Below are positions 51,478 to 60,365 of a stretch of 64,000 bases of DNA, one piece after another. The stretch is from an uncultured Planktomarina sp. GTDB lineage: Bacteria; Pseudomonadota; Alphaproteobacteria; Rhodobacterales; Rhodobacteraceae. How positions within the stretch are numbered: position 1 is the first letter of the stretch; every line of letters starts with the position of its first letter. The notes beneath the pieces are model-generated. The model did not search any database. It was given only the letters and a program-made list of their open reading frames with translations, and was not told where the DNA came from. The DNA lies in assembly GCA_943788425.1 (NCBI GenBank), contig CALSQF010000006.1, positions 310,001-374,000 of the forward strand, read 5' to 3'. A program made the position numbers and the translations under genes.

Positions 51478-52775
51478 TCAGCGGCGGCCAAAATAGTCGC
51501 TTTTTGCGCCATCAGGCGTCGGGCCGCTTCGATGCCTGTGGCCAGGCCATCTTCGTGAAAACCATTGCGCATCCAAGCGCCGCAAAACCAGGTATGATTT
51601 GCGCCATTGATGTCGCTGATAAGTTGCTGCGCCTTCAAAGCTGCGGTGTCGAAAACTGGATGGTGAAAAGTGTGGTGATCATAGATTAGGGCTGAATCAA
51701 TATTGCGCTGGGTGTTCAAGGTAACAAAACAAGGGTCATCTTTGGGCAAGCTTTGCAGACGGTTGATCCAGTAGGTCAGATCAATACGGTTCGATCGACG
51801 ATCTTTATCTTCGGTATAAACCCATGACGCCCAGGCGGCCTGACGTTTGGGCATAATGGAGCAGTCTCCATGCAGGACCATCTCATTGGGCTGATATTTC
51901 ACGGCGTCCAAAGCTTTATGTTCGAGACGGTTCGCATCACTGAGCATGGATAGCGTGATGTCGGAATGCGTGGCGAAAATCACCTCATCGAAGGCCTCAA
52001 GGCTGCCATCCGTCATAAGCAACTCAACGCCCAGCGGGTTGCGCCGGACTTGCGCCACGGGGCTTGACAGACGAATGTCAACATTGGCCCCCACCAAGGC
52101 ACTTTGCAGGCGACTGACATATTCACGCGAGCCGCCGCGCACCGTGCGCCATTGATGTTGTCCACCGGCGCCGAGAAGAGCGTGGTTCTTCATGAAATTG
52201 ATCATCGCCTGCGCAGGAAAATTAAGAATTTGCGTGATTGGTGTGGACCAAATTGCGCCTGTGAAGGGGGTAAGGTAATAGTCGCGGAACCAATCGCCGA
52301 GCTGCCATTTATTGACCAACTCACCGATGGTAATCGCAGGATCAATCAATTCACTATTGGCGCGTTTATTGAACTTTAAGATATCGCGGATCATGCCGTA
52401 AAATTTCGGTCGGACCAAATTTTGTGGCTGGGCAAATACCGCTTTCGGGGCCAGGAGCCCATATTCCAACCAGCCACCGTCAATAGACGCACCGAAGCTC
52501 ATGTCTGAGTCCATCACTGGCACGTCCAGCTCTTTGAAAAGCCGAATCAAATGTGGGTAGTTCACGTCATTGAAAACCAAAAACCCAGTATCTACTGGTA
52601 AGTCGCCGTTTTTTCCGGCCATAACCGTCCGCGCGTGGCCGCCGAGCTTTGGAGCGACTTCAAACAAAACCACTTGGTGTGAATGGCGTAACTCATAAGC
52701 GGCTCCCATGCCTGATATGCCGCCACCAATCACAGCAATACGTTTCGCGCCCATCGGGGCATTCTCAAATGGCAT
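51474..52775 (-). CDS. FAD-dependent amine-oxidase-like oxidoreductase of the RpoE-linked operon
   Basis: This 433-residue flavoprotein has IAVIGGGISGMGAAYEL at the N-terminus, GGHARTV, DTGFLVFNDVNYPHL and the C-terminal FAD contact WFCGAWMRNGFHEDGLATGIEAA. Its R. sphaeroides counterpart by position (RSP_1091) has been linked to furan fatty acid formation, acting on methylated unsaturated lipids; that link is from memory of the literature and not visible here. The start at 52775 (MPFENAP) has AAGGA seven bases upstream; ATG codons at 52790 and 52754 are alternatives. It is the first gene of the operon divergent from rpoE. Confidence 0.87.
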   Translation of the reverse strand: MPFENAPMGAKRIAVIGGGISGMGAAYELRHSHQVVLFEVAPKLGGHARTVMAGKNGDLPVDTGFLVFNDVNYPHLIRLFKELDVPVMDSDMSFGASIDGGWLEYGLLAPKAVFAQPQNLVRPKFYGMIRDILKFNKRANSELIDPAITIGELVNKWQLGDWFRDYYLTPFTGAIWSTPITQILNFPAQAMINFMKNHALLGAGGQHQWRTVRGGSREYVSRLQSALVGANVDIRLSSPVAQVRRNPLGVELLMTDGSLEAFDEVIFATHSDITLSMLSDANRLEHKALDAVKYQPNEMVLHGDCSIMPKRQAAWASWVYTEDKDRRSNRIDLTYWINRLQSLPKDDPCFVTLNTQRNIDSALIYDHHTFHHPVFDTAALKAQQLISDINGANHTWFCGAWMRNGFHEDGLATGIEAARRLMAQKATILAAAE

Positions 52776-52856
52776 AGGCACGTCCTTCATAATTACTTAA
52801 ACTCTGTACGCTGGGCGCGCGGGTTTGGATTACTTTTGAAACGGTCAAGTTTTTTC

Positions 52857-52886
52857 TGATCCAAATGGTTTGATACGGCGTAACCA
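52857..52886 (+). promoter_or_regulatory. RpoE-type promoter upstream of rpoE
   Basis: TGATCC at 52857-52862 and TAACCA at 52881-52886 are 18 bp apart. The -35 box equals the known Rhodobacter RpoE -35 element and the -10 box resembles it. This predicts autoregulation and a transcript start near 52893, giving a leader of about 110 bases before the GTG start proposed for rpoE. Confidence 0.6.
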
Positions 52887-53001
52887 TACCATGAGAATGA
52901 ATTTGGATATAGTGCAAGAAACGGGTGCATCTGATCGTCAGGTGGCCTATGCTGCATATAATTCAAATGCATTTGACGACCAGAAGGCAAGCATTCGCGC
53001 C

Positions 53002-53547
53002 GTGACAAAAACCATCCCGAAAAATATATGGGTTGATCATCTGAAGCGTATTCAGACAGACCAAGACCAGCAGGCCTTCGCGGAGCTTTTCGGATATTTT
53101 GCGCCGCGAATAAAAGCTTTCTTGATGAAATCAGGCGCGGCGCCAGGCATGGCAGAAGATTGCACCCAAGAGGTTATGGCTACCCTGTGGCACAAGGCAC
53201 ATCTTTTTGATCCCAGCCGGGCCAGTGTGTCCACTTGGATCTTTACCATCGCCCGCAATAAAAATATTGACGCATTGCGCAAACAACGGCGCCCCGAACC
53301 CGAGGAGCTGACTTGGGGTCCTGAAGCGGAGCCGGAAGCCTCTGATATTTTAGTGATGCAACAAGAATCAGAGCAGCTGAGCCAAGCGATGAAATCTTTG
53401 CCTGGCCAGCAGCGTGAATTGATTGAAAAAGCCTATTTTGGCGACCTCAGCCATGGCCAAATTGCAGCTGAAACCGGTCTGCCCCTTGGCACCATCAAAT
53501 CGCGCCTTAGATTGGCCTTATCGAAACTCCGCCAGACGATGAAATGA
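53002..53547 (+). CDS. rpoE: ECF sigma factor RpoE (singlet-oxygen response type)
   Basis: This group IV sigma factor has region 2 (FAELFGYFAPRIKAFLMKSG, LFDPSRASVSTWIFTIARNKNIDALRK in parts) and region 4 (LIEKAYFGDLSHGQIAAETGLPLGTIKSRLRLAL). The GTG at 53002 is chosen as start. It gives 181 residues and places the first conserved Trp at the same distance as in the R. sphaeroides protein. ATG codons at 52870, 52891 and 52897 lie upstream of or at the predicted transcript start. Partner anti-sigma ChrR overlaps it by 4 bp. In relatives it drives the defence against singlet oxygen. Confidence 0.88.
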   Translation: MTKTIPKNIWVDHLKRIQTDQDQQAFAELFGYFAPRIKAFLMKSGAAPGMAEDCTQEVMATLWHKAHLFDPSRASVSTWIFTIARNKNIDALRKQRRPEPEELTWGPEAEPEASDILVMQQESEQLSQAMKSLPGQQRELIEKAYFGDLSHGQIAAETGLPLGTIKSRLRLALSKLRQTMK

Positions 53548-54194
53548 ACATAATGAACAAGATCACCCATCACCTTTCAGATCAACTTTTGATCGGCTAT
53601 TCCGCAGGCACATTGCCGGAGGCTTTTAACTTGGTCGTCGCCACGCACTTGTCGATGTGTGATGAATGCCGGGCGGCTGCGCTAAGCTATGACTCTATTG
53701 GTGGGGCGCTATTGCAGGAGCAGCCGACCGAAGATTTGGGCGCCGCAGCTCTGTCCAAGACTTTGGCGTTGATTGCCAAAGGTTCAAAAGCTGCGGCGCC
53801 AGCGCCGGCTGGCAGTGATCTACCCGATCCCTTGAGCGCCTATATTGGCGGCGGTTTGAACGATGTAAAATGGCGGCCCATTGGTTTGGGGGTGCGGCAG
53901 GCAGTATTGAAAACCTCGCATGCTGCGACAGCGCGGTTGCTTTACATTCCCGCCGGTGCAGCTGTGCCGGATCATGGGCACCGCGGCACGGAATTGACAC
54001 TCGTGCTTAAAGGCGCGTTCAGCGATGAAACTGCGCGCTTCGCGGCGGGTGATGTTGAAGTGGCTGGAGAGGATCTGCATCATAAGCCTGTGGCTGAGAT
54101 TGGGCATGACTGTATCTGTCTTGCCGTCACCGATGCACCGTTGCGGTTTAGCGCATGGATTCCGCGGGTGGCGCAATCTCTTTTCCGGCTATAG
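53544..54194 (+). CDS. chrR: ChrR-type zinc anti-sigma factor
   Basis: This 216-residue two-domain protein begins with an N-terminal zinc anti-sigma domain carrying His near residue 9-10 and the motif ATHLSMCDECRA (His-x3-Cys-x2-Cys). A cupin-like C-terminal domain follows, with metal ligands PDHGHRGTELT and EDLHHKP, plus the Cys pair DCICL. These correspond to the residues that let R. sphaeroides ChrR hold RpoE and release it when singlet oxygen is present. The start in the ATGA overlap with rpoE suggests balanced synthesis. The 3' end overlaps the convergent rmuC by 6 bp. Confidence 0.93.
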   Translation: MNIMNKITHHLSDQLLIGYSAGTLPEAFNLVVATHLSMCDECRAAALSYDSIGGALLQEQPTEDLGAAALSKTLALIAKGSKAAAPAPAGSDLPDPLSAYIGGGLNDVKWRPIGLGVRQAVLKTSHAATARLLYIPAGAAVPDHGHRGTELTLVLKGAFSDETARFAAGDVEVAGEDLHHKPVAEIGHDCICLAVTDAPLRFSAWIPRVAQSLFRL

Positions 54195-55328
54195 TTTCGG
54201 CAGGGGCGCAACCGGTTCAATCGCTTCGACCTCTTCAAAATCGAAATTGTCCAATTTAGTAGCGCGCTTACCGGCGCGCTCTGCCGCTGTGCTGATACCT
54301 TCGATATCTTTGCGCGCTTGGTTGAAATGGGTGTTGAGCTTGTCTACCCGATCGACCACCAGCTCGACATCCCGATGCAATTGCCGCAATGCCGTGCGAA
54401 TGGCGCCGGCTTGTTCGCGCATCCGCGCATCTTTGAGGATTGCACGCATCGTGTTCAATGTCGCCATACAGGTGGTGGGGGAGACAATCCACACGCGCGC
54501 TTCAAACCCTTCGCGGATCAATTCGGGGAAATTTGAGTGTAACTCGGCATAGACAGCTTCAGACGGCAAAAACATGATCGCCCCGTCAGCGGTTGTCCCC
54601 TCTAGGATATATTTCTCTGAAATGGCCTTGATATGGGCTTTCACAGAGGTTCGCATAAATTTGACGGCGTCTTTTGTTTCAAGCTCGGTCGTGGCGTTGC
54701 GCAGGGCCTCATAGGCCTCCAGCGGAAATTTGCTGTCTATGACGATTGGGCCGGGTGGATTGGGCAGGTGGATCAAGCAATCGGCACGCTTGCCATTGGG
54801 TAGGGTGGCTTGCCAAGCATAGGCATCCGACGGCAGCGCTTTGCTGACGATCTCTTGCAGTTGGATTTCGCCAAAGGCGCCGCGTGTCTGCTTATTGGCC
54901 AAAATATCTTGCAGGCTGAGTACGTCGCCAGAGAGTTTTTGGATAGTGTCTTGAGCCTTGTCGATTGTGACTAGGCGCTGTTGTAATTCGCCCAATGAAT
55001 TGGCGGTGGTCTTGGCATTTGTGGTCAGGTTGAGCGTCATTTGCTCCTGAACCGCCGCCAATCGAGCCTCCATCAACTTAAGCATATTGTTTTGTTGCGC
55101 GGCTTGCGCCTCTGAAACTTGGGTCAGGCCACCGGCCAATTGTTGCTGCCCGTCGCCAATGGTCTGCACTCTTTGGTTGAGATACTCCATTTGACTTGTC
55201 AAAGGCGCTGTGGCCTGTGCCGCGCGCCCCGCTGCGCGGGCCACCATCAATAATAAAACCATCACCACAAGGGCAAAACCGCCAGCGGCCGCCATCAAGA
55301 TCAAGGTTATTTCAGGGGTGACTATCAT
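54189..55328 (-). CDS. rmuC: DNA recombination protein RmuC
   Basis: This 379-residue protein has an N-terminal membrane helix (LILMAAAGGFALVVMVLLLMV), then a long coiled coil (about residues 40-150). The RmuC nuclease-like domain follows, with RGAFGEIQLQEIVSKAL, VIDSKFPLEAYEAL and GAIMFLPSEAVYAEL. RmuC limits inversions between short inverted repeats; it is a PD-(D/E)XK-like protein of poorly known biochemistry. It overlaps mutL by 4 bp, so the two repair genes are co-expressed. Confidence 0.93.
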   Translation of the reverse strand: MIVTPEITLILMAAAGGFALVVMVLLLMVARAAGRAAQATAPLTSQMEYLNQRVQTIGDGQQQLAGGLTQVSEAQAAQQNNMLKLMEARLAAVQEQMTLNLTTNAKTTANSLGELQQRLVTIDKAQDTIQKLSGDVLSLQDILANKQTRGAFGEIQLQEIVSKALPSDAYAWQATLPNGKRADCLIHLPNPPGPIVIDSKFPLEAYEALRNATTELETKDAVKFMRTSVKAHIKAISEKYILEGTTADGAIMFLPSEAVYAELHSNFPELIREGFEARVWIVSPTTCMATLNTMRAILKDARMREQAGAIRTALRQLHRDVELVVDRVDKLNTHFNQARKDIEGISTAAERAGKRATKLDNFDFEEVEAIEPVAPLPKL

Positions 55329-57136
55329 GTGCGTCCAAACAATTTTTCAATATCGCTCATCGCCAAACTGACATAGGTGGGGCGACCGTGGTTGCATTGG
55401 CCTGAGTGCGGGGTTGCTTCCATTTCGCGCAACAGTGCATTCATCTCATCGGCTTGCATCCGCCGGCCCGTTCGTACCGAGCCATGACAGGCCACGCGGC
55501 TCAGTATCGCCTCTAGCTGCGCTTGTAAGCTTTGCTGCGTGCCCCCGTCCGACAGCTCATCGACAATATCCAAAACCAACCGCTGCACATCCACATGGCC
55601 CAAAAGGGCAGGTACGGATTGCACGGCAACGGCGCCTTGGCCGAAGGGTTCGATGCTCAGACCCATTTGTGACAAGGTCGCGTTTTGCTCCATCAATAGG
55701 ACCATATCTCCCTCGGACAGGCTGATGACTTCTGGAATCAATAACGCTTGTGCGCCTACGCCGGTGTGTGCCATCTGAGTTTTGAGTTTTTCATAGACCA
55801 AACGCTCATGGGCGGCATGAGCATCCACGATGACCAAACCGTCTTTGGTCTGTGAGAGGATGTAGTTTTCATGCAACTGTGCCCGCGCCGCGCCCAAGGG
55901 ACGATGCTGGGCCTCAATCTGTGGTGCGTCTTCAAGCCGTGCCGAAGGCTGGGGATCAAACATGGTGGCGGTCTCAGCCAGACCGGAGTATCCCGGTGCA
56001 TTGCGCGGGCGATCCATTTGGTAGACCCGTGGTTGGCCCGTTAGTTCGGGTGTAAAGGCGCCGAGAGCTGCACTGGATACGGTTGTAGAGGCGCGGTGCC
56101 CCGCCTCGGCCAGCGCATGGCGCAGCCCCGAAACGATGAGGCCTCGGACCATGGCGGGCTCGCGAAACCGCACTTCTGATTTCGCAGGATGGACATTTAC
56201 ATCGACAAGTGTTGGCTCACATTCCACAAATAACGCCACCGCCGGGTGACGGTCGCGCGACAGAAAGTCTGCATAGGCTCCGCGCAATGCGCCAAGCAGC
56301 AATTTGTCCCGCACGGGGCGGCCATTGACGAAGAGATACTGTGCTACGGCGGCTCCGCGAGAATAGGTCGGAAGGCCCGCAAAACCTGTAAGATTTACCC
56401 CCTCGCGTTCCGCATCCAGGGCAATTGCGTTGTCAACAAAATCTCGGCCCATGAGCTGCCCCAAGCGCCCTCGGAGCGCCGAGAACATATCGCCCTGCTC
56501 GGCTTGAACTTGGAAGACCATCCGGCCAGTGACGGTGTCGCGCAGCGAGAATGCAATCGCGGGTTCTGCCATGGCCAATCGCTTGACCACATCGGCAATA
56601 GCCTGCGCTTCAGCGCGATCAGAGCGCAGAAATTTGAGGCGGGCTGGTGTGGCGTAAAACAGATCTCGCAGGGTTGCACGGGTTCCCGGCTGCATCGCGG
56701 TAGGGCGTACCGGGCTTAACTTGCCACCCATGACTTGTAATTCTGCGCCGGAGCCTGTCGCTGTGCGGCTTGTCAGCGTCAGCTTGCCCACCGCGCCCAA
56801 GGATGGAAGAGCCTCGCCTCTGAAGCCAAAACTTTGGATATTGAGCAGATCAGAGCCATCGATTTTGCTTGTGGCATGGCGTGACATGGCCAAAGCTAGA
56901 TCTTCGGACGCAATGCCACAGCCGTTGTCGGTGACCTGTATCAACCGCTTGCCACCGTCGGCATAGTCCACGTCGATACGTGAGGCGCCGGCATCAATGG
57001 CGTTTTCCACCAATTCTTTGATGGCAGAGGCCGGGCGCTCTACAACTTCACCAGCTGCAATTTGATTGATTGCTGCTTCATTCAATTGCCGAATGATGGG
57101 TTGGCCTTGGCCTATATTGGGGTCAGGTTTGTGCAT
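55325..57136 (-). CDS. mutL: DNA mismatch repair protein MutL
   Basis: This 603-residue GHKL ATPase has IAAGEVVERPASAIKELVENAIDAG (as parts), DNGCGI, ATSKI and GFRGEALPSLGAV in the N-terminal domain. The C-terminal dimerisation domain ends in the SVRTGRRMQADEMNALLREME and CNHGRPTYVSL segments. The start at 57136 (MHKPDPN) has GGA seven bases upstream; an ATG four codons earlier is possible. Further upstream the frame would overlap the M16 gene. It passes mismatch recognition by MutS to strand incision and excision. Confidence 0.95.
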   Translation of the reverse strand: MHKPDPNIGQGQPIIRQLNEAAINQIAAGEVVERPASAIKELVENAIDAGASRIDVDYADGGKRLIQVTDNGCGIASEDLALAMSRHATSKIDGSDLLNIQSFGFRGEALPSLGAVGKLTLTSRTATGSGAELQVMGGKLSPVRPTAMQPGTRATLRDLFYATPARLKFLRSDRAEAQAIADVVKRLAMAEPAIAFSLRDTVTGRMVFQVQAEQGDMFSALRGRLGQLMGRDFVDNAIALDAEREGVNLTGFAGLPTYSRGAAVAQYLFVNGRPVRDKLLLGALRGAYADFLSRDRHPAVALFVECEPTLVDVNVHPAKSEVRFREPAMVRGLIVSGLRHALAEAGHRASTTVSSAALGAFTPELTGQPRVYQMDRPRNAPGYSGLAETATMFDPQPSARLEDAPQIEAQHRPLGAARAQLHENYILSQTKDGLVIVDAHAAHERLVYEKLKTQMAHTGVGAQALLIPEVISLSEGDMVLLMEQNATLSQMGLSIEPFGQGAVAVQSVPALLGHVDVQRLVLDIVDELSDGGTQQSLQAQLEAILSRVACHGSVRTGRRMQADEMNALLREMEATPHSGQCNHGRPTYVSLAMSDIEKLFGRT

Positions 57137-57170
57137 ACTACAATCCATAGCATGTCCGCATCCGATTCTG

Positions 57171-58475
57171 CTAATCTTCCTTGAGCCCTGTTGGCTGTCC
57201 CACCACAACAAAATTCAAGGCCTCTGGCTGGAGCAACCGCGCAGCAACGCGATTGATTTCAGACAGGGTGACCGCGTTGATTTTTGCGTTGCGGGTGTTG
57301 ATGTAGTCCAGCCCTAAACCTTGGCGCTGCATGCCAACTAAGATCCGGGCAATCTGTGAGTTGCCATCGAACCGCAAGGGGTAAGCGCCGGTCAGATAGG
57401 TTTGGGCCGCCTGCAATTCTTCGGCGGTGACCCCGTCACGGGCCAGCTTGCTCCATTCGTCACGAATGACCTCAATGGCCGCGCCAATTCGGTCATTGGC
57501 ACTGGCGACCTGTCCCAACATCACATTGGCACGATCTTTGGTGAGCAGAACTGTCGAAATTCCGTAGGTGAGTCCACGTTTTTCGCGCACTTCCGCCGTT
57601 AGCCGGCTTTCAATGCCATTTCCGCCCAGAATGGTGTTAAGAGTAAAGGCCGCAAAAAAATCAGGATCTGTGCGATCAATGCCCTTATGTCCAAAAATTG
57701 CGACGGACTGAGGTGTGGGTATATCAACCACGGTCAGACCGGCAGGGATGTCCAGCTCCAAAAGCGGCGTTTCGAGGGCAGATCCTGCCGGCAAGTCGCC
57801 GAGCAAATCGTCCAGAATGGGTCCAAGCTCTTCGGCTGTAATATCCCCAACAGCCGAGATTGAAACGGCATCCCGCACCAGAAGGTTTTGGTGCGCAGCC
57901 AGCAAATCTGCGCGAGTGAGGGCCGTGATGGAGCTTTCTGTGCCTTGGTAAGAGGCTCCATAGGCGTGATCTCCGAAAGCCTGCGCTACCCAAACGCGCT
58001 GCGCTGTGTCGGTTGGATCTTGTGCATTTGTGGCCAGAATTGAGAGCACCTGTTGGCGCACCCTTTCAACGGCGTCTGTATCAAAACGGGGCTTAATTAA
58101 CGCGGTTTTCAAAAGGGCCAAGGCCTCGGCTCGGTTTTCTGTTAAAACGCGCACCGAGATTGACAGCGTGTCATCGCTCACATCAAAGCTGAAAGAGGCA
58201 GATAGCGCTTCTCTTGCCGATGCGAAGGCTTGCGAGTCCAAATCTCCCGCGCCCTCGTCTAACAGTCCGGTCATCATATATGCTGCGCCGCGCTTGTCCG
58301 GGGGATCAAGAGCCGCGCCGCCCGAAAACATAATGTTCAAAGCGGTGAAAGGGATTGCGGGTTCTTCCAGGACCCAAGCAGAAAGGCCTCCCGGGCTTGT
58401 GACAGTTTTGACAGAAACATCAGCCTGTACCGCTCCAGCCCACAGCAGGGCTCCGAGGATGAAAATGCGCATCAT
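57171..58475 (-). CDS. M16-family protein lacking the zinc-binding motif (non-catalytic partner)
   Basis: This 434-residue protein has a signal peptide (MMRIFILGALLWAGAVQA) and two M16 domains. The first lacks the His-x-x-Glu-His zinc motif: the expected position reads DKRGAAYMMTGLLDEGAG. The second carries the family's LTAEVREKRGLTYGIS. In heterodimeric M16 proteases one subunit is catalytic and the other helps bind substrate; this is the second kind. GGAGG lies seven bases before the start, which overlaps the stop of the catalytic subunit gene by 4 bp. It is probably periplasmic. Confidence 0.9.
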   Translation of the reverse strand: MMRIFILGALLWAGAVQADVSVKTVTSPGGLSAWVLEEPAIPFTALNIMFSGGAALDPPDKRGAAYMMTGLLDEGAGDLDSQAFASAREALSASFSFDVSDDTLSISVRVLTENRAEALALLKTALIKPRFDTDAVERVRQQVLSILATNAQDPTDTAQRVWVAQAFGDHAYGASYQGTESSITALTRADLLAAHQNLLVRDAVSISAVGDITAEELGPILDDLLGDLPAGSALETPLLELDIPAGLTVVDIPTPQSVAIFGHKGIDRTDPDFFAAFTLNTILGGNGIESRLTAEVREKRGLTYGISTVLLTKDRANVMLGQVASANDRIGAAIEVIRDEWSKLARDGVTAEELQAAQTYLTGAYPLRFDGNSQIARILVGMQRQGLGLDYINTRNAKINAVTLSEINRVAARLLQPEALNFVVVGQPTGLKED

Positions 58476-59806
58476 TCTGTTTCCTCCCTTGGTCCCATCA
58501 TCCATCCGGTCACAGAGGCTTTTTCATCAAACAGCCGCTCGGCAATCTCCATGACCTCTTTTGGGGTGACGCCTTGCAAGATCTGCGGCCAGGCCTGCAC
58601 ATCTGCAACCGTTAGCCCTTGGGTTAGGGCCGCGCCGTAGCGCCGGGCAATGCCTGAGACATTATCCATGGCGTAAATCTCGCTGGCACGAAATTGGGAT
58701 TTGATCCGCTCAAAGCGCTCAATATCGATTCCATGAGTCAAAAAATTTGTAATCGTGGCATCTACGGCGTCTTCAATTTGTTGCAATGGCACACCGGGTG
58801 CAGGCACGGCCACCAGACTAAAAGAGCTAGGGTCCAAGGCCGTTGGTTTATATTGGGCGCTGGTGTAAATTGCTTGGCGTGTGTCATATTGCAAGGCTTT
58901 GCCCAGAACAGAGGTAGCGCCCGAGCCCCCTAAAATTTCTGCGAGATAGACCAGAGCAGCGGCGGTACGTTGATCGCCACTGTTGCGCTCGGGTGCGAGA
59001 TACGCGCGGGCAAAAAATGGCTGCGCTACGCGCTCATCGCGAAAAATCACGCGGCGGGCTGCTCGATGCGGCGGCTCTTGCCTGCGGGCGCGTGGTGTGA
59101 CCGCCCGATTGGCCGGCACCACGCCGTAGTATTGCTCCGCCAAGGCTTTAACCTCTTCAGGGGTTACATCACCCGCCGTCACCAATACCGCATTATTAGG
59201 GGCGTAATGCTGTTTGTAAAACGCCATAGCGTCGTCGTAATTGAGGGTTTTCAGCTCATGCATCCAGCCAATGATGGGCACGCCATAGGGGTGGTTCAGG
59301 AACAAAGCTGCCTGCAAATGTTCGTTAAACAACGCACCAGGGGCGCTTTCTGTGCGCTGGTTGCGCTCTTCAATCACCACATTGCGCTCAACGGTAATGT
59401 CGTCGGGGGACAGCTGCAGCCCTGTCATACGATCTGCTTCCATCTGCATCATCAAATCTAAACGATCCGCAGCTACCCTTTGGAAGTAGCCGGTGTAATC
59501 AAGACTGGTGAAGGCATTGTGTGACCCGCCATGCGCTGCAACCGTGTCGGCCAGCTCACCGGCTGCTAGGTTTGCAGTTTTTTTGAACATGAGATGCTCA
59601 AGAAAATGCGCGATCCCAGACTTTCCTGGTGGTTCATCGGAAGATCCAACTTTGTACCAGACCATATGCACAACCACTGGCGCGCGGTGGTCTTCGATCA
59701 CCACGACTTGCATGCCATTGTCGAGCATGAAGTCCGTGGTTTTGCTTTGGGCCAGAGCTTCCACTGGAACAAAGAGACATAAAATGGCAAATAGTTTATT
59801 GAACAT
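58472..59806 (-). CDS. M16-family zinc metallopeptidase (catalytic subunit)
   Basis: This 444-residue protein has a signal peptide (MFNKLFAILCLFVPVEALAQ) and the inverted zinc motif SGIAHFLEHLMF (His-x-x-Glu-His), with the distal Glu in VERNVVIEERNQR. It is the pitrilysin-like catalytic partner of the following gene and likely degrades or processes peptides in the periplasm. The start at 59806 has AAGGAAGG just upstream. It lies 75 bp after lspA. In related genomes a DUF3035 lipoprotein gene usually lies between lspA and this gene; none is present here. Confidence 0.93.
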   Translation of the reverse strand: MFNKLFAILCLFVPVEALAQSKTTDFMLDNGMQVVVIEDHRAPVVVHMVWYKVGSSDEPPGKSGIAHFLEHLMFKKTANLAAGELADTVAAHGGSHNAFTSLDYTGYFQRVAADRLDLMMQMEADRMTGLQLSPDDITVERNVVIEERNQRTESAPGALFNEHLQAALFLNHPYGVPIIGWMHELKTLNYDDAMAFYKQHYAPNNAVLVTAGDVTPEEVKALAEQYYGVVPANRAVTPRARRQEPPHRAARRVIFRDERVAQPFFARAYLAPERNSGDQRTAAALVYLAEILGGSGATSVLGKALQYDTRQAIYTSAQYKPTALDPSSFSLVAVPAPGVPLQQIEDAVDATITNFLTHGIDIERFERIKSQFRASEIYAMDNVSGIARRYGAALTQGLTVADVQAWPQILQGVTPKEVMEIAERLFDEKASVTGWMMGPREETE

Positions 59807-59881
59807 GAGCCTTCCTTTGGAACGTGTCTGCGGTTGGTTGTGCAATTATGTCCTTAGCGATGAAGGTCAAAATACAGCAAT

Positions 59882-60364
59882 CTAGTTGGATTGGTCAGGC
59901 CTTTTGGTGTCACTGGCGAAAAACATTATACCTAAGAGGCCGGCAAAAATAGCAATATCAGCAACATTAAATGCGAAGGGGTTGCGCAGCCCGCAGCATG
60001 TGATGTTGAGAAAATCTGCCACACTGCCATATAGGACGCGATCGACCGCATTGCCTAAAGCGCCGCCAATCACCAGACCCGCGCTCATCAGGGCGATGGG
60101 ACGGGTTTCGCGGCGCATCCAATAGGCAACGATGCCGCAAATGCTGAGAGCTATGGCAATCAAGATCCAGCGCGTTGCGGGGCCGTTACTGGAAAATAGA
60201 CCAAAGTTGATGCCGCTGTTCCAGGCCATGTGAAAGTGAATAAAGCCGGGCCAAACGCTAATTTCTCCGCGCTCAATCAAGTTCATATAAAATACCACTA
60301 GGTATTTTGTAATCTGGTCCAGCGTAAAAATGGTCGCTGCGCTTATGAGTAAGAGTCTCTGCAT
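59882..60364 (-). CDS. lspA: Lipoprotein signal peptidase (signal peptidase II)
   Basis: This 160-residue membrane protein has four hydrophobic helices. The aspartic protease residues lie in [20 protein letters not shown] and [12 protein letters not shown]; the N-terminal [11 protein letters not shown] also matches. It removes signal peptides from prolipoproteins after acylation, as needed for LptE in this window. It follows purH by one base and precedes the M16 pair. Confidence 0.95.
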   Translation of the reverse strand: MQRLLLISAATIFTLDQITKYLVVFYMNLIERGEISVWPGFIHFHMAWNSGINFGLFSSNGPATRWILIAIALSICGIVAYWMRRETRPIALMSAGLVIGGALGNAVDRVLYGSVADFLNITCCGLRNPFAFNVADIAIFAGLLGIMFFASDTKRPDQSN

Positions 60365-60365
60365 A

